The position numbers and the translations under genes were made by a program. From the NCBI GenBank assembly GCA_035633255.1, contig DASQFD010000091.1:1-28227 (forward strand): 28,227 nt of DNA, given 5' to 3'. This DNA is from DASQFD01 sp035633255. GTDB taxonomy: Bacteria; Actinomycetota; Actinomycetes; Actinomycetales; Dermatophilaceae. The notes below the pieces were generated by a model, which had not been told where the DNA came from, did no database searches, and was given only the letters and a program-made list of their open reading frames with translations. Shown piece by piece: positions 15,427 to 23,214 of the stretch (position 1 is its first letter; each line of letters opens with the position of its first letter).

Positions 15427-18045
15427 GTGACGACCCCCGTGGTGCGGCCGGCCCGCCCCCACCCCCTCGCGGACGCCGCGCTGGCCGAGGGGGCACCGCT
15501 CGATGCCGACAGCCTGTATGCCGTGTTCACCACCTGGGCGCAGGAGCGCGGCCTGCCCCTCTACGCCCACCAGGACGAGGCGGTCATCGAGTGGTTCTCG
15601 GGGCGGCACGTCGTGCTGTCCACCCCGACCGGCTCCGGCAAGTCGCTCGTGGCCACGGCCGCGCACTTCGCCGCGCTCGCCGCGGACGAGGTCAGCTTCT
15701 ACACCGCCCCGATCAAGGCCCTGGTGAACGAGAAGTTCTTCGCCCTCTGCGAGGTCTTCGGCGCCGAGAACGTCGGGCTGCTCACCGGTGACGCCTCGGT
15801 CAACCCCCGGGCCCCGGTCATCGCCTGCACCGCGGAGGTCCTCGCGAACATCGCGCTGCGCGAGGGCGCGGCCGCCGACGTCGGCACGGTGGTCATGGAC
15901 GAGTTCCACTACTACGCCGACCCGGAGCGCGGCTGGGCGTGGCAGGTGCCCCTGCTGGAGCTGACGAGCGCACGGTTCCTGCTCATGTCGGCGACGCTCG
16001 GTGACATGTCCCGCATCACGAGCGACCTGCAGCGGCGCACCCGCGTGCAGGTCGCCGAGGTGACCGGCACCGACCGCCCGGTGCCGCTGAGCTACTCGTG
16101 GTCGCTGACCCCCCTCCCCGACATGGTCGAGGAGCTGGTGACCACCCACCGGGCCCCGGTCTATGTCGTGCACCCGAGCCAGGCGGGGGCGAGCGAGCAG
16201 GCCCGGTCGCTGCGCGGCATACCGCTCGACCGGGAGCGCAAGGCGGAGCTGGCCGCCCGGCTCGGGCCGGTGCGCTTCGGCCCCGGCTTCGGCCGCACCC
16301 TCTCCGGGCTGCTGCGGCGGGGCGTCGGGGTGCACCACGCGGGCATGCTCCCCCGCTACCGGCGCACGGTCGAGCAGCTCGCGCAGGCCGGCCTGCTCAC
16401 CGTCGTCTGCGGCACCGACACCCTGGGCGTCGGCATCAACGTCCCCATCCGGACCGTGCTGATGACGCAGCTGAGCAAGTTCGACGGGCACCGCGAGCGG
16501 CTGCTCAAGGCGCGCGAGTTCCACCAGGTCGCCGGGCGGGCCGGGCGCGCCGGCTTCGACACCAGCGGCGAGGTCGTCGTCCAGGCGCCCGATTACGTCA
16601 TCGAGAACGAGCGGCTGCTCGCCAAGGCCGGCGAGGACCCCAAGAAGCGCCGCAAGGTGCACCGCAGCACCCCGCCGGCCGGCACCGTGGTGTGGACGAA
16701 GGCGACCTTCGACCGGCTCGTCGCGGCGCCGCCGGAGCCGCTGGTGTCGCGGATGCGGGTGGACGACGCGATGCTCCTCAACGTCGTGGCGCGGCCGGGC
16801 GACCCGGTGCGGGCGCTCAGCCGGCTGCTCCGCGACAGCCACGAGGACGCCGCCGGCCGCGCCCGGCTGGCCCGGCGCGCCATCCGCCTCGCCCGCAGCC
16901 TGCTCGACTCGGGCGTGCTGGTGCGGCTCCCCGAGCCGGACGCCGAGGGCCGCACCGTGGCGCTCACGGTCGACCTCCCCGACGACTTCGCGCTCTACCA
17001 GCCGCTCTCGCAGTTCGCGCTCGCGGCCCTGGACCTGCTCGACGCGGCGGCGGACACCCATGCCCTCGACGTCGTCTCGGTCGTCGAGGCCGTCCTCGAC
17101 GACCCGCGGCCGCTGCTGCTGGCCCAGCAGTGGGAGGCGCGCGGTGAGGCGATCGCCGAGATGAAGGCCGACGGGGTGGAGTACGAGGAGCGGATGGAGC
17201 GGCTGGAGGAGATCACCTGGCCGCGCCCGCTCGCCGAGCTGCTGGAGCCGGCATACGAGACCTACCGGCACACCCACCCCTGGCTCCCGCTCGACGGGCT
17301 GTCGCCGAAGTCGGTGGTGCGGATCATGTGGGAGCAGGGCATGGGCTTCACCGACCTCGTCGGGCGCTACTCGCTCGCGCGCTCCGAGGGCGTGGTGCTG
17401 CGCTACCTCAGCGACGCCTACCGCACGCTGCGCCAGACGGTGCCCGACGCGCACCGCACGCCGGCGCTCGCCGAGCTGGAGGAGTGGCTCGGGGAGACGA
17501 TCCGCCAGACCGACTCCTCGCTCCTGGACGAGTGGGAGGCGCTCACCGACCCGGAGAGCGTGCGCGCCGCCGCCGCCGCCGCCCACGAGCCGCCCCGGCC
17601 ACCACGCCCGGTCACCGCCAACGAGCGCGCCTTCGCCGCGATGGTGCGCGGCGCGATGTGGCGCCGCGTCGAGCTCGCCTCCCGCGACGACGTCGACGGC
17701 CTGTATGCCGTGTCGCAGGCGACCGCCGCCCGCACCGACCCGGCGCGGCCGGTCCTGGCGACGCGGGAGGCGTGGGACGAGGGGCTGGCCGCCTACTGGG
17801 CCGAGCACGACGACGTCGGCACCGGGCCGGACGCGCGCGGTCCGGCACTGTTCCAGGTCGCGCCGGGACGGGCGGAGGTGCCGGGCCTCGAGGACCTCGG
17901 CGAGCGTCGGGTGTGGGTGGTCCGCCAGGTGCTCGACGACCCGGCCGGCGACCACGACTGGGCGGTCGGCGCGGTCGTCGACCTCGACGCGAGCGACGAG
18001 GCGGGCGAGCCGGTCCTCGTCGACACCGGGCTGGCCCGGCTGTGA
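15427..18045 (+). CDS. DEAD/DEAH-box (Ski2/Mtr4-like) helicase with DUF3516 C-terminus
   Basis: Putative nucleic-acid helicase of 872 residues. Walker A TPTGSGKS is at residues 66-73, motif Ia-like YTAPIKALVNEK follows, motif II is DEFH (158-161), motif III SAT (188-190), and the second RecA domain shows GVGVHHAGMLPRYRRTVE, GTDTLGVGIN and motif VI QVAGRAGRAG. DEFH in place of DEVH, with the long C-terminal region of more than 400 residues, matches the actinobacterial DUF3516 helicases related to Ski2/Mtr4 RNA helicases. Whether RNA or DNA is the substrate is not known to me. GTG 15427 has GAGGAC 6 nt upstream. It follows fhs after a 175-bp gap with a striking paired repeat and is probably its own transcription unit. 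Confidence 0.9.
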   Translation: MTTPVVRPARPHPLADAALAEGAPLDADSLYAVFTTWAQERGLPLYAHQDEAVIEWFSGRHVVLSTPTGSGKSLVATAAHFAALAADEVSFYTAPIKALVNEKFFALCEVFGAENVGLLTGDASVNPRAPVIACTAEVLANIALREGAAADVGTVVMDEFHYYADPERGWAWQVPLLELTSARFLLMSATLGDMSRITSDLQRRTRVQVAEVTGTDRPVPLSYSWSLTPLPDMVEELVTTHRAPVYVVHPSQAGASEQARSLRGIPLDRERKAELAARLGPVRFGPGFGRTLSGLLRRGVGVHHAGMLPRYRRTVEQLAQAGLLTVVCGTDTLGVGINVPIRTVLMTQLSKFDGHRERLLKAREFHQVAGRAGRAGFDTSGEVVVQAPDYVIENERLLAKAGEDPKKRRKVHRSTPPAGTVVWTKATFDRLVAAPPEPLVSRMRVDDAMLLNVVARPGDPVRALSRLLRDSHEDAAGRARLARRAIRLARSLLDSGVLVRLPEPDAEGRTVALTVDLPDDFALYQPLSQFALAALDLLDAAADTHALDVVSVVEAVLDDPRPLLLAQQWEARGEAIAEMKADGVEYEERMERLEEITWPRPLAELLEPAYETYRHTHPWLPLDGLSPKSVVRIMWEQGMGFTDLVGRYSLARSEGVVLRYLSDAYRTLRQTVPDAHRTPALAELEEWLGETIRQTDSSLLDEWEALTDPESVRAAAAAAHEPPRPPRPVTANERAFAAMVRGAMWRRVELASRDDVDGLYAVSQATAARTDPARPVLATREAWDEGLAAYWAEHDDVGTGPDARGPALFQVAPGRAEVPGLEDLGERRVWVVRQVLDDPAGDHDWAVGAVVDLDASDEAGEPVLVDTGLARL

Positions 18046-18095
18046 CGCCGCGCTGACACCAACTCGCGGCGGCCGGCGTGCGGCCGTGCGGCCGG

Positions 18096-18159
18096 CCGGA
18101 CGCGGACGATTGCGTCGGACGCTGACACAACCGCGTCCTCTGACGGTTTCCGCGTCCGG
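18096..18159. terminator. Inverted repeat with long loop after the helicase gene (possible terminator)
   Basis: CCGGACGCGGA (18096-18106) and TCCGCGTCCGG (18149-18159) are perfect 11-bp complements separated by 42 bp. They lie 50 bp after the helicase stop. The loop is long for a classical terminator and there is no T-run. The same gap also holds two similar GCTGACAC elements near 18051 and 18121. Confidence 0.35.
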
Positions 18160-18215
18160 TCAGGCGGCCGTCGAGTCGGCGGCGTTCTGCCACGGAGGAC
18201 GAGGCGGCGTGGCGG

Positions 18216-18221
18216 TACCGT
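18216..18221 (+). promoter_or_regulatory. Predicted -10 (TACCGT) of a leaderless VOC-gene transcript
   Basis: TACCGT fits TANNNT and ends exactly 6 nt before the ATG at 18228. There is no ribosome binding site at the usual distance. Confidence 0.45.
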
Positions 18222-18227
18222 CGCCGG

Positions 18228-18635
18228 ATGGCCGTGGGCTCGGAGCCGGGTGCGGGGACGGACCGTTGGGATCGACAAGACTGGTGGGGTGTGGTCGTCG
18301 ACGCGCCCGACCCGGCCGCCCTCGCCCACTTCTACGCGGCGTTGCGCGGCTGGCGGATCCATTACGTCGACGCGAACGAGGCGTCCCTGGACCCGGGCGA
18401 GGGCGTCGCCTACCTCAACTTCCAGCGCAGCCCGGAGCACGTCCCGCCCGTGTGGCCGCCGCAGCCGGGGCGCCAGCAGATGATGCTGCACCTCGACTTG
18501 GAGGTGACCGACCTCGAGGGCGAGACGGAGCGGGCGATCGCGCTCGGTGCGAGCCTGGCCGACCACCAACCGCAGTCGACGGTCCGCGTCCTGCTCGACC
18601 CGGCCGGCCATCCCTTCTGCCTCTACACGTCCTGA
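18228..18635 (+). CDS. VOC-superfamily (glyoxalase-like) protein
   Basis: A 135-residue single-domain protein of the vicinal oxygen chelate fold. The pattern WWGVVVDAPDPAALAHFYAA, then GWRIHYVDANEASLDPGEGVAYLNFQ, then QMMLHLDLEVTDLEGETERAIALGA and a final VLLDPAGHPFCLY is typical of the glyoxalase-like subgroup common in actinobacteria. Candidate metal ligands are in HLDLEV and near the C-terminus, but the catalytic set is not certain, so enzyme, binding or resistance roles remain open. It starts at ATG 18228, supported by a -10-like hexamer 6 nt upstream, and ends convergently toward the propeller lipoprotein. Confidence 0.85.
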   Translation: MAVGSEPGAGTDRWDRQDWWGVVVDAPDPAALAHFYAALRGWRIHYVDANEASLDPGEGVAYLNFQRSPEHVPPVWPPQPGRQQMMLHLDLEVTDLEGETERAIALGASLADHQPQSTVRVLLDPAGHPFCLYTS

Positions 18636-18646
18636 GCACCACCGCC

Positions 18647-18665
18647 GGCCCGCCGGTCACGGGCC
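18647..18665 (+). terminator. Short GC hairpin after the VOC gene
   Basis: GGCCCG (18647-18652) pairs with CGGGCC (18660-18665) around a 7-base loop, 11 bp beyond the VOC stop. A 6-bp GC stem without a T-run in this GC-rich DNA is only moderate evidence. Confidence 0.35.
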
Positions 18666-18774
18666 CCGGTCACCGACCCGACGGACGAGCCGCGTGTGCC
18701 GTGCGCTCGCACGACCGCCGAGGCGCCTGCCAGGGCACCACGTCCCCGACCCTGACACCCGATCGGCGTCGGGC

Positions 18775-19821
18775 TCAGGGGTGCAGTGCGAGTCGGTACA
18801 GCACGCCGTCGTCCCCGGAGGTGGTCCAGAGGCTGCCGTAGGCCACCAGCAGGCTGCCGGCGGTGAGGTCGGCGTCCGGGATGACGCGCTCGAGCGCCCT
18901 GCCGCTGGCCGGGTCGATCTTGGTGATGGTGCCGTTTCCGGCTCGGAGCCAGATCGCTCCCTCGGCCGCCACCAGCTCACCGGACAGCCCAGCAGTCAAC
19001 CGGGGGTAGACGGCCGACACACGCAGGTTGGCGGCCAACCGGGTCAGCCCCTCGGCGGTGTCCACCCACACCTCGCCGTCGAGGAGCGCCGCCGAGCGCG
19101 GCTCGGGGAGGTCCACACGGGCGGTGACGGCCGCCGTACCCGGGTCGAGCCGGAGCAGCCGGGACTCGGTGGCGCACGTGGCGACCACCGAGTCGTCCTC
19201 CGCGTCGACCTGCGGGCAGCGCGCCCCCAGGGGGCGACTGGTCACCACCGTGCCGGTGGCAGCGTCGATCCGCCGTGCGGTCGTCCCGTTCGCCGACAAC
19301 ACCCACAGGCTCCCCGCGGTGACGGGCAGCTTCAGCTGGTCGAAGACCTTGTCAGCACCCACCCTGCGGGTGACCCTCACCGTGTCGGGATCGACCTCGA
19401 CGACGTCGGTCGCCTGGTCGCCAGCCGAGCACGCCCACACCGTGCCCTGGACGACGCCGATGCCCTGGCAGTAGTGGTTCGGGTCGACGGCCGTGTCGGT
19501 GCGAACCGCCCCGGTCACCCGGTTGGTGCCGGGGTCCACCCGCACCACCCGGCCGTCGTCGGTCTTCACCCAGACGGCACCGGCGACAGCAGCGAGCCCG
19601 TCGCCCTCGTCCACGCGGATCTTGGCCTGGATCCGCTCCGCGTACCTGCTGGTGACCGCGGGCGAGAGCGTTCTCGTCACGGGGGCGGCCAATGGCGCCA
19701 GCGAGACGGCCGGCGCCGGTGAGGGGGCCGGCGTCGGGGTGCCGGTCGCGCATCCCGCGCTCACCAGCAACGCTGCCGCGCCCACACCGAGCCTCAGTGG
19801 CGACCGACGGCGCTCCGCCAT
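18775..19821 (-). CDS. Secreted lipoprotein with beta-propeller (PQQ/YVTN-like) repeats
   Basis: From ATG 19821 the product is 348 residues: a signal peptide (MAERRRSPLRLGVGAAALLV) with lipobox VSAGC, a Pro/Thr/Ala-rich spacer, and then a run of repeated blades. Each blade carries a segment such as GAVWVKTDDGRVVRVDP, GTVWACSAGDQATDVVEVDP, GSLWVLSANGTTARRIDA, GEVWVDTAEGLTRLA or GAIWLRAGNGTITKIDP, spaced about 40-45 residues apart. This suggests an extracytoplasmic six- or seven-bladed propeller used for binding. No catalytic motif was seen. A GTG at 19854 in the same frame would add 11 residues; I prefer the ATG because it sets a normal signal peptide. It follows the YceI gene closely on the same strand and may be cotranscribed. 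Confidence 0.8.
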   Translation of the reverse strand: MAERRRSPLRLGVGAAALLVSAGCATGTPTPAPSPAPAVSLAPLAAPVTRTLSPAVTSRYAERIQAKIRVDEGDGLAAVAGAVWVKTDDGRVVRVDPGTNRVTGAVRTDTAVDPNHYCQGIGVVQGTVWACSAGDQATDVVEVDPDTVRVTRRVGADKVFDQLKLPVTAGSLWVLSANGTTARRIDAATGTVVTSRPLGARCPQVDAEDDSVVATCATESRLLRLDPGTAAVTARVDLPEPRSAALLDGEVWVDTAEGLTRLAANLRVSAVYPRLTAGLSGELVAAEGAIWLRAGNGTITKIDPASGRALERVIPDADLTAGSLLVAYGSLWTTSGDDGVLYRLALHP

Positions 19822-19861
19822 ACCGCCACCCGACGTCGCGGGCCTCCTCCGCACGGCGCTG

Positions 19862-20416
19862 TCACGCTCGGCGGAAGAGCGCGTCGACGTCGATCTCGAC
19901 GTGGCGGCCGATGACGACGGTCGGGACCCGCATCCCCAGGCCGGAGCGGTCGAGTCGCCCGGTCACACGGACCTGGACCTGCCGGTCGTCCGCACCGGAC
20001 GGGGTGACCCGCAGCTCCAACGGGGAGGAGGCACCGCGTGCGGTCAGCCGTGCCTCGACGGTCCAGCCAGCCTCGGACGGCGTGACCCGGTCGGCCTCCA
20101 CGACGACGGTCGGATGGGCGGCGGCGTCGAGGAGGTGCGGCTTCCGCAGGTCACGGTCCCGGCGGGCGTTGCCGGTCGTCACGCCGGCCACCTCGAGCTC
20201 CATCCGGGCTCGCACCACGGCGCCGTGGGTATCCGTCACGACCGTGCCGGCCCGGACGGGGAAGGTGCCGTGGACCGTGGCGAACAGCTTGTCGCGGACC
20301 GTGAAGGCCGCCCTGCTGGCCTCGGGCACGACCGTCCACGTGCCGCTCGCGACCGGACGGACGCCAAGGGTGTGCGGGTGGCTGACACCGGGGGACGACG
20401 ACGGTGTGGGGTGCAT
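19862..20416 (-). CDS. YceI-family protein
   Basis: A 184-residue lipocalin-like YceI-domain protein. The domain opens with SGTWTVVPEASRAAFTVRDK and shows the family's alternating strands in FATVHGTFPVRAGTVV, ARMELEVAGVTTGNARRDRD, LRKPHLLDAAAHPTVVVEAD and LTARGASSPLELRVTP. YceI proteins bind amphiphilic or isoprenoid-type ligands. Many are secreted, but no signal peptide is visible here, so it is probably cytoplasmic. The start ATG 20416 has an excellent GAGGAGG ribosome site 5 nt upstream. The propeller lipoprotein lies downstream at short distance, suggesting a two-gene operon. Confidence 0.88.
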   Translation of the reverse strand: MHPTPSSSPGVSHPHTLGVRPVASGTWTVVPEASRAAFTVRDKLFATVHGTFPVRAGTVVTDTHGAVVRARMELEVAGVTTGNARRDRDLRKPHLLDAAAHPTVVVEADRVTPSEAGWTVEARLTARGASSPLELRVTPSGADDRQVQVRVTGRLDRSGLGMRVPTVVIGRHVEIDVDALFRRA

Positions 20417-20527
20417 GGTTCCTCCTCTGGTTGGGTCGGTCGAGCGGTCACTGCCGCGATGGCCGTGGCCTGCGGCAGGTGCTGGCGTTGCCAGCCCTCG
20501 GCACGACTCCCGCCGAGTGCCCTTCGT

Positions 20528-21691
20528 TCACCGTCGCGGCGAATGCACCGGGCGGATGGGCCGGGTCGAGTCCACGAGGTCGAGGCAGAAGCGCGCCAAC
20601 TGAGCGCGCTCCTCGGCCAGCGCCATCAGCTCCGGCGTGGGCTCGCTCGCCAGGTGCTCGAACGGGTACGCGGACAGCCCGCTGAACAGGGACATCTGCA
20701 GGGCATGGACCCGCTGCACGACCTCGCCGGGGACGCTCATCCCCTCAGCGGTCAGACCTGCGACGAAGGCCGGGACGATCGCCGCCTCAAGAGGTGCCAG
20801 CTCCGACGCCGCGCGGCGGCCGAGCTGGATCTCGCCGACGAGGAGCTGGGCGAGGTCGAAGCCCACTGGCTGCCGGCCGAGGAAGCCGAAGTCCAGGAGG
20901 ACGAGGTCGTCGCTGCCGGCCACCCGCAGCAGGTTGTTGACGGACGCGTCCCCGTGCGAGGTGCCGATGGGGGCGGCCTCGAGCTCGTCGAGCCAGTGCG
21001 GGACCTGCTCCACGGCAGCCAGCATGCGCGGTCGAAGCGGACCGAAGCTCGGTGCCAACAGGGGGTGCCGCGCCAGCGCGTCGTCCCGCAGGGCCGGCAC
21101 GACCTGGTGCTCGAACCGCCCACTGGCGTACTGCCGGGGGGTGTAGTGCACGGCCACGTCGCTCACGGCTCCGGCCACGCCGGGACTGGCCGCGAAGCGA
21201 CCCAACCGGAAGGCCGCCTCGGCGTGGTCCGCGACGCTCCACCGGCGCTGCACCACCGGGACGGCCTCGAGCCACAGCGCGGCGCTCAGGTCGTCGATGT
21301 CCCGCACGGCATACGCCCTCGGCATCCGCAGGCCGAGGGGGAGGTGGGCGGCCAGCTCGCTGCGGTACACGTCCGCCTCGGTGCGCCACGGCACCGCCGC
21401 GGCGACGGACCGCACGTCCTCCGGCACCAGCTCGAACAGCGGCGAGCGGGTGAAGGAGCCGATCGTCTTGACGAACAGCCGGAACGGCCGCTCCCCCGAC
21501 GGCGTGCGAGCGGTGCCGCTCACCCAGTGCCGGTCGAGGGTGAGGATCGCCGGCACGTCGTAGTCGACGCGGTCGACGCGGCACCCGGTCACGGTGACGT
21601 CGTCACTGGGCTCCCCCAATGAGGCGGCGACGATCTCCTGCAGCTCCGCGACCGTCACGGCCGCAGCACCGAACGAGACTGGATCCGACAT
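20528..21691 (-). CDS. Aminoglycoside-phosphotransferase/CHK-like small-molecule kinase
   Basis: A 387-residue protein of the APH-like kinase fold. The catalytic loop is GTSHGDASVNNLL, with the Asp and second Asn in HGDxxxxN arrangement, followed by the metal-binding LVLLDFGFLG and then GFDLAQLL. The N-lobe includes RPFRLFVKTIGSF with a likely ATP-binding Lys. The substrate cannot be named; it need not be an antibiotic. I chose ATG 21691 because GGGGAGGG lies just upstream, rather than the GTG five codons earlier. It is divergent from the marR-type gene and shares its operator region, so that repressor probably controls it. Confidence 0.8.
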   Translation of the reverse strand: MSDPVSFGAAAVTVAELQEIVAASLGEPSDDVTVTGCRVDRVDYDVPAILTLDRHWVSGTARTPSGERPFRLFVKTIGSFTRSPLFELVPEDVRSVAAAVPWRTEADVYRSELAAHLPLGLRMPRAYAVRDIDDLSAALWLEAVPVVQRRWSVADHAEAAFRLGRFAASPGVAGAVSDVAVHYTPRQYASGRFEHQVVPALRDDALARHPLLAPSFGPLRPRMLAAVEQVPHWLDELEAAPIGTSHGDASVNNLLRVAGSDDLVLLDFGFLGRQPVGFDLAQLLVGEIQLGRRAASELAPLEAAIVPAFVAGLTAEGMSVPGEVVQRVHALQMSLFSGLSAYPFEHLASEPTPELMALAEERAQLARFCLDLVDSTRPIRPVHSPRR

Positions 21692-21708
21692 GCCCACCCT
21701 CCCCACCT

Positions 21709-21723
21709 GGAAAGCAACTTTCC
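21709..21723. promoter_or_regulatory. Candidate MarR operator in the divergent promoter
   Basis: GGAAAG-CAA-CTTTCC is a perfect 6-bp inverted repeat with a 3-bp centre. Its centre is 32 bp upstream of the regulator's predicted transcription start and 25 bp upstream of the kinase ATG, so a bound dimer would block both promoters. A further CTTTCC half-site occurs within the first codons of the regulator gene. Confidence 0.6.
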
Positions 21724-21735
21724 TAGCGATGACGG

Positions 21736-21741
21736 TAAAGT
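21736..21741 (+). promoter_or_regulatory. Predicted -10 (TAAAGT) of a leaderless marR-type transcript
   Basis: TAAAGT fits TANNNT and ends exactly 6 nt before ATG 21748. The region is noticeably AT-rich for this window. Confidence 0.6.
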
Positions 21742-21747
21742 AGGTTT

Positions 21748-22200
21748 ATGACAGTCGTCAAGGGACTTTCCGATGAGCCGGCGCCGCTGCCGGCGCTGGT
21801 CGGGTTCGTGTTCGGGCGGGTGCGCGTGGTCCTCGACGAGGAGGACTGGGGCGGGTTGCGGCAGTCCCACATCCGGGTGCTCTCCTCAGTCCCGAACGAG
21901 GGGGTCAGCGTGACCGCCCTCGCCGATCGGGTCCGGATGACCAAGCAGGGGGCGGGACAGTTCGTCGGCTGGCTGGCCGACCGCGGCTACCTGACGGTGA
22001 GCCCGGACCCTACCGACCGCCGAGTGCGCGTGGTGCGCCGCACCCCGACCGGCACCCGCGTGCTGCGCCGCTTCGCGCGTCGGATGCAGGACCTCGAGAC
22101 CGAGTGGGCGGACCAGGTCGGCCACGCCCGCTACGCGCAGTTCCGCGAGGTCCTGGTCGACCTCGCCCAGGGCGAGAGTGAGCGCCAAGGTTTCTCGTGA
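21748..22200 (+). CDS. MarR-family transcriptional regulator
   Basis: A 150-residue winged-helix regulator. The DNA-binding region is HIRVLSSVPNEGVSVTALAD (helices 2-3), RVRMTKQGAGQFVGWLADRG (recognition helix) and the wing YLTVSPDPTDRRVRVVRRTP with the family's DxRD-like DPTDRR signature. Flanking helices at both ends should form the dimer interface. It probably represses itself and the divergent kinase through the palindrome at 21709-21723. The ligand is unknown. The ATG at 21748 is set by the -10-like hexamer 6 nt upstream. Confidence 0.88.
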   Translation: MTVVKGLSDEPAPLPALVGFVFGRVRVVLDEEDWGGLRQSHIRVLSSVPNEGVSVTALADRVRMTKQGAGQFVGWLADRGYLTVSPDPTDRRVRVVRRTPTGTRVLRRFARRMQDLETEWADQVGHARYAQFREVLVDLAQGESERQGFS

Positions 22201-22310
22201 CCCGGTGACCGACCCCTGCCCGAGCGCGAGCCGCGTGACGTCACCGACGGCGCGCCGCGTCTCACCGCTCCCAGCCGCCGGCCGGCTCTGGTGTCCGAGG
22301 GTGGCGGTTG

Positions 22311-22674
22311 TCACTGCCTCGCTGGCCCTTCCAGTACCAGGAAGCGGCGCATCACCCGGGTGAGCCGCCGCATGACCAGCCACGTCGTCGCGGCAGTGAT
22401 GAGGGCGGTGTTGACGGCGGTCACCAGGACGAACGGCACGCCCCAGCCCCGCAACAGTGGGGCCAGGTGCCACAACGCGAGCGTGGCCGTCGGCCAGATG
22501 CCCAGCCAGGTGACTAGCGCCATCCGGGTGCGCGGCGGGTGCATCGACGCCAGCACCACGGCCGGCTCGAACCATGCCTCGAGACCCGGACAGACGCCGG
22601 TGCTCCGGCTCGCCCTCGGCGACCTCCCGCATGCGGGCGTGCACGTCGGCCCGGTCGGCACTGGCGTCCCAGGG
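22311..22674 (-). pseudogene. Truncated, frameshifted antibiotic-biosynthesis-monooxygenase-like membrane protein
   Basis: On the minus strand one frame reads WDASADRADVHARMREVAEG and EPEHRRLSG; removing a single G from the GGG at 22585-22587 joins it to GLEAWFEPAVVLASMHPPRT and RMALVTWLGIWP, then two hydrophobic segments ending in VMRRLTRVMRRFLVL. The joined LSGLEAWFEP followed by PPR-MALVTWL matches the C-terminal half of proteins pairing an ABM domain with a membrane tail. The N-terminal ABM strands are not found upstream, where the sequence (22680-22815) holds short duplicated segments instead. I infer a 5'-truncated and frameshifted remnant. The rest of 22201-22310 shows only a 10-bp palindrome GTGACGTCAC (22235-22244). 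Confidence 0.55.
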
Positions 22675-22815
22675 TGGCGTCCCAGGCTGGCGGCCTTCGG
22701 CTGGCGACGGGGGCGACCCGCGGCGCTGCGGTCGGCCACCGGCGTGCCAGCGTGCCACCCCGACTCACCCGGCTCGTTCCTCGCTCCGGCACGCACCGCA
22801 TCCGCCGGCACACCC

Positions 22816-23214
22816 TCACCCGGCCGCGGCGACCAGCGCGAGCAGGGCGGGCACCGTGGCGCCGAGGGTGCCCGGGATGCTGTCGCCGCGCTTCGGGTAG
22901 TAGCCCAGCCAGTCCGCGACGGCCATCGTGCTGCCGCCGAGCACCATGTAGGCGCAGCAGTAGAGGACCAGGGCCCGTCCCGCGTCCTCCTGCCCGGTGT
23001 GGAGCAGCACCAGGCCCACCATCGTCCCCAGGCCGATCAGCAGGTTCCGGAAGCCGAGAGGGAAGGCCCACATCAGCACGGCCGGGACGTTCTCGGGGGG
23101 TGTGCTGAGGAACCTCTGCACCCGGGGCCGCCGGAGGAGGAAGCTCTCCAGCGGGAAGACGGCGACATAGACCAGCGCCTGCAGGAGCGCGAAGGCCTGC
23201 GCGACCGCGTTCAT
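22816..23214 (-). CDS. DUF1304-like integral membrane protein
   Basis: A 132-residue protein with about four hydrophobic segments: FALLQALVYVAVFPLESF, AFPLGFRNLLIGLGTMVGLVL, GRALVLYCCAYMVLGGSTMA and a C-terminal Ala/Leu-rich helix. The N-terminal helix ending in a Glu (PLESF), the central FRNLLIG and the overall length resemble DUF1304 (YqjF-like) membrane proteins. No biochemical role is known to me. The ATG overlaps the upstream cupin gene's stop by 4 nt (ATGA, 23211-23214), so the pair is translationally coupled and likely acts together. Confidence 0.7.
   Translation of the reverse strand: MNAVAQAFALLQALVYVAVFPLESFLLRRPRVQRFLSTPPENVPAVLMWAFPLGFRNLLIGLGTMVGLVLLHTGQEDAGRALVLYCCAYMVLGGSTMAVADWLGYYPKRGDSIPGTLGATVPALLALVAAAG

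Noticed and set aside
15379..17955. An 858-codon frame antisense to the DUF3516 helicase, and a similar 656-codon one antisense to fhs
   Set aside because: Both lie opposite well-supported enzymes with intact motifs and have biased, motif-free composition.
20528..21691. Calling the kinase an antibiotic resistance determinant
   Set aside because: The APH-like fold is shared by many metabolic kinases, and nothing in the sequence identifies an antibiotic substrate.
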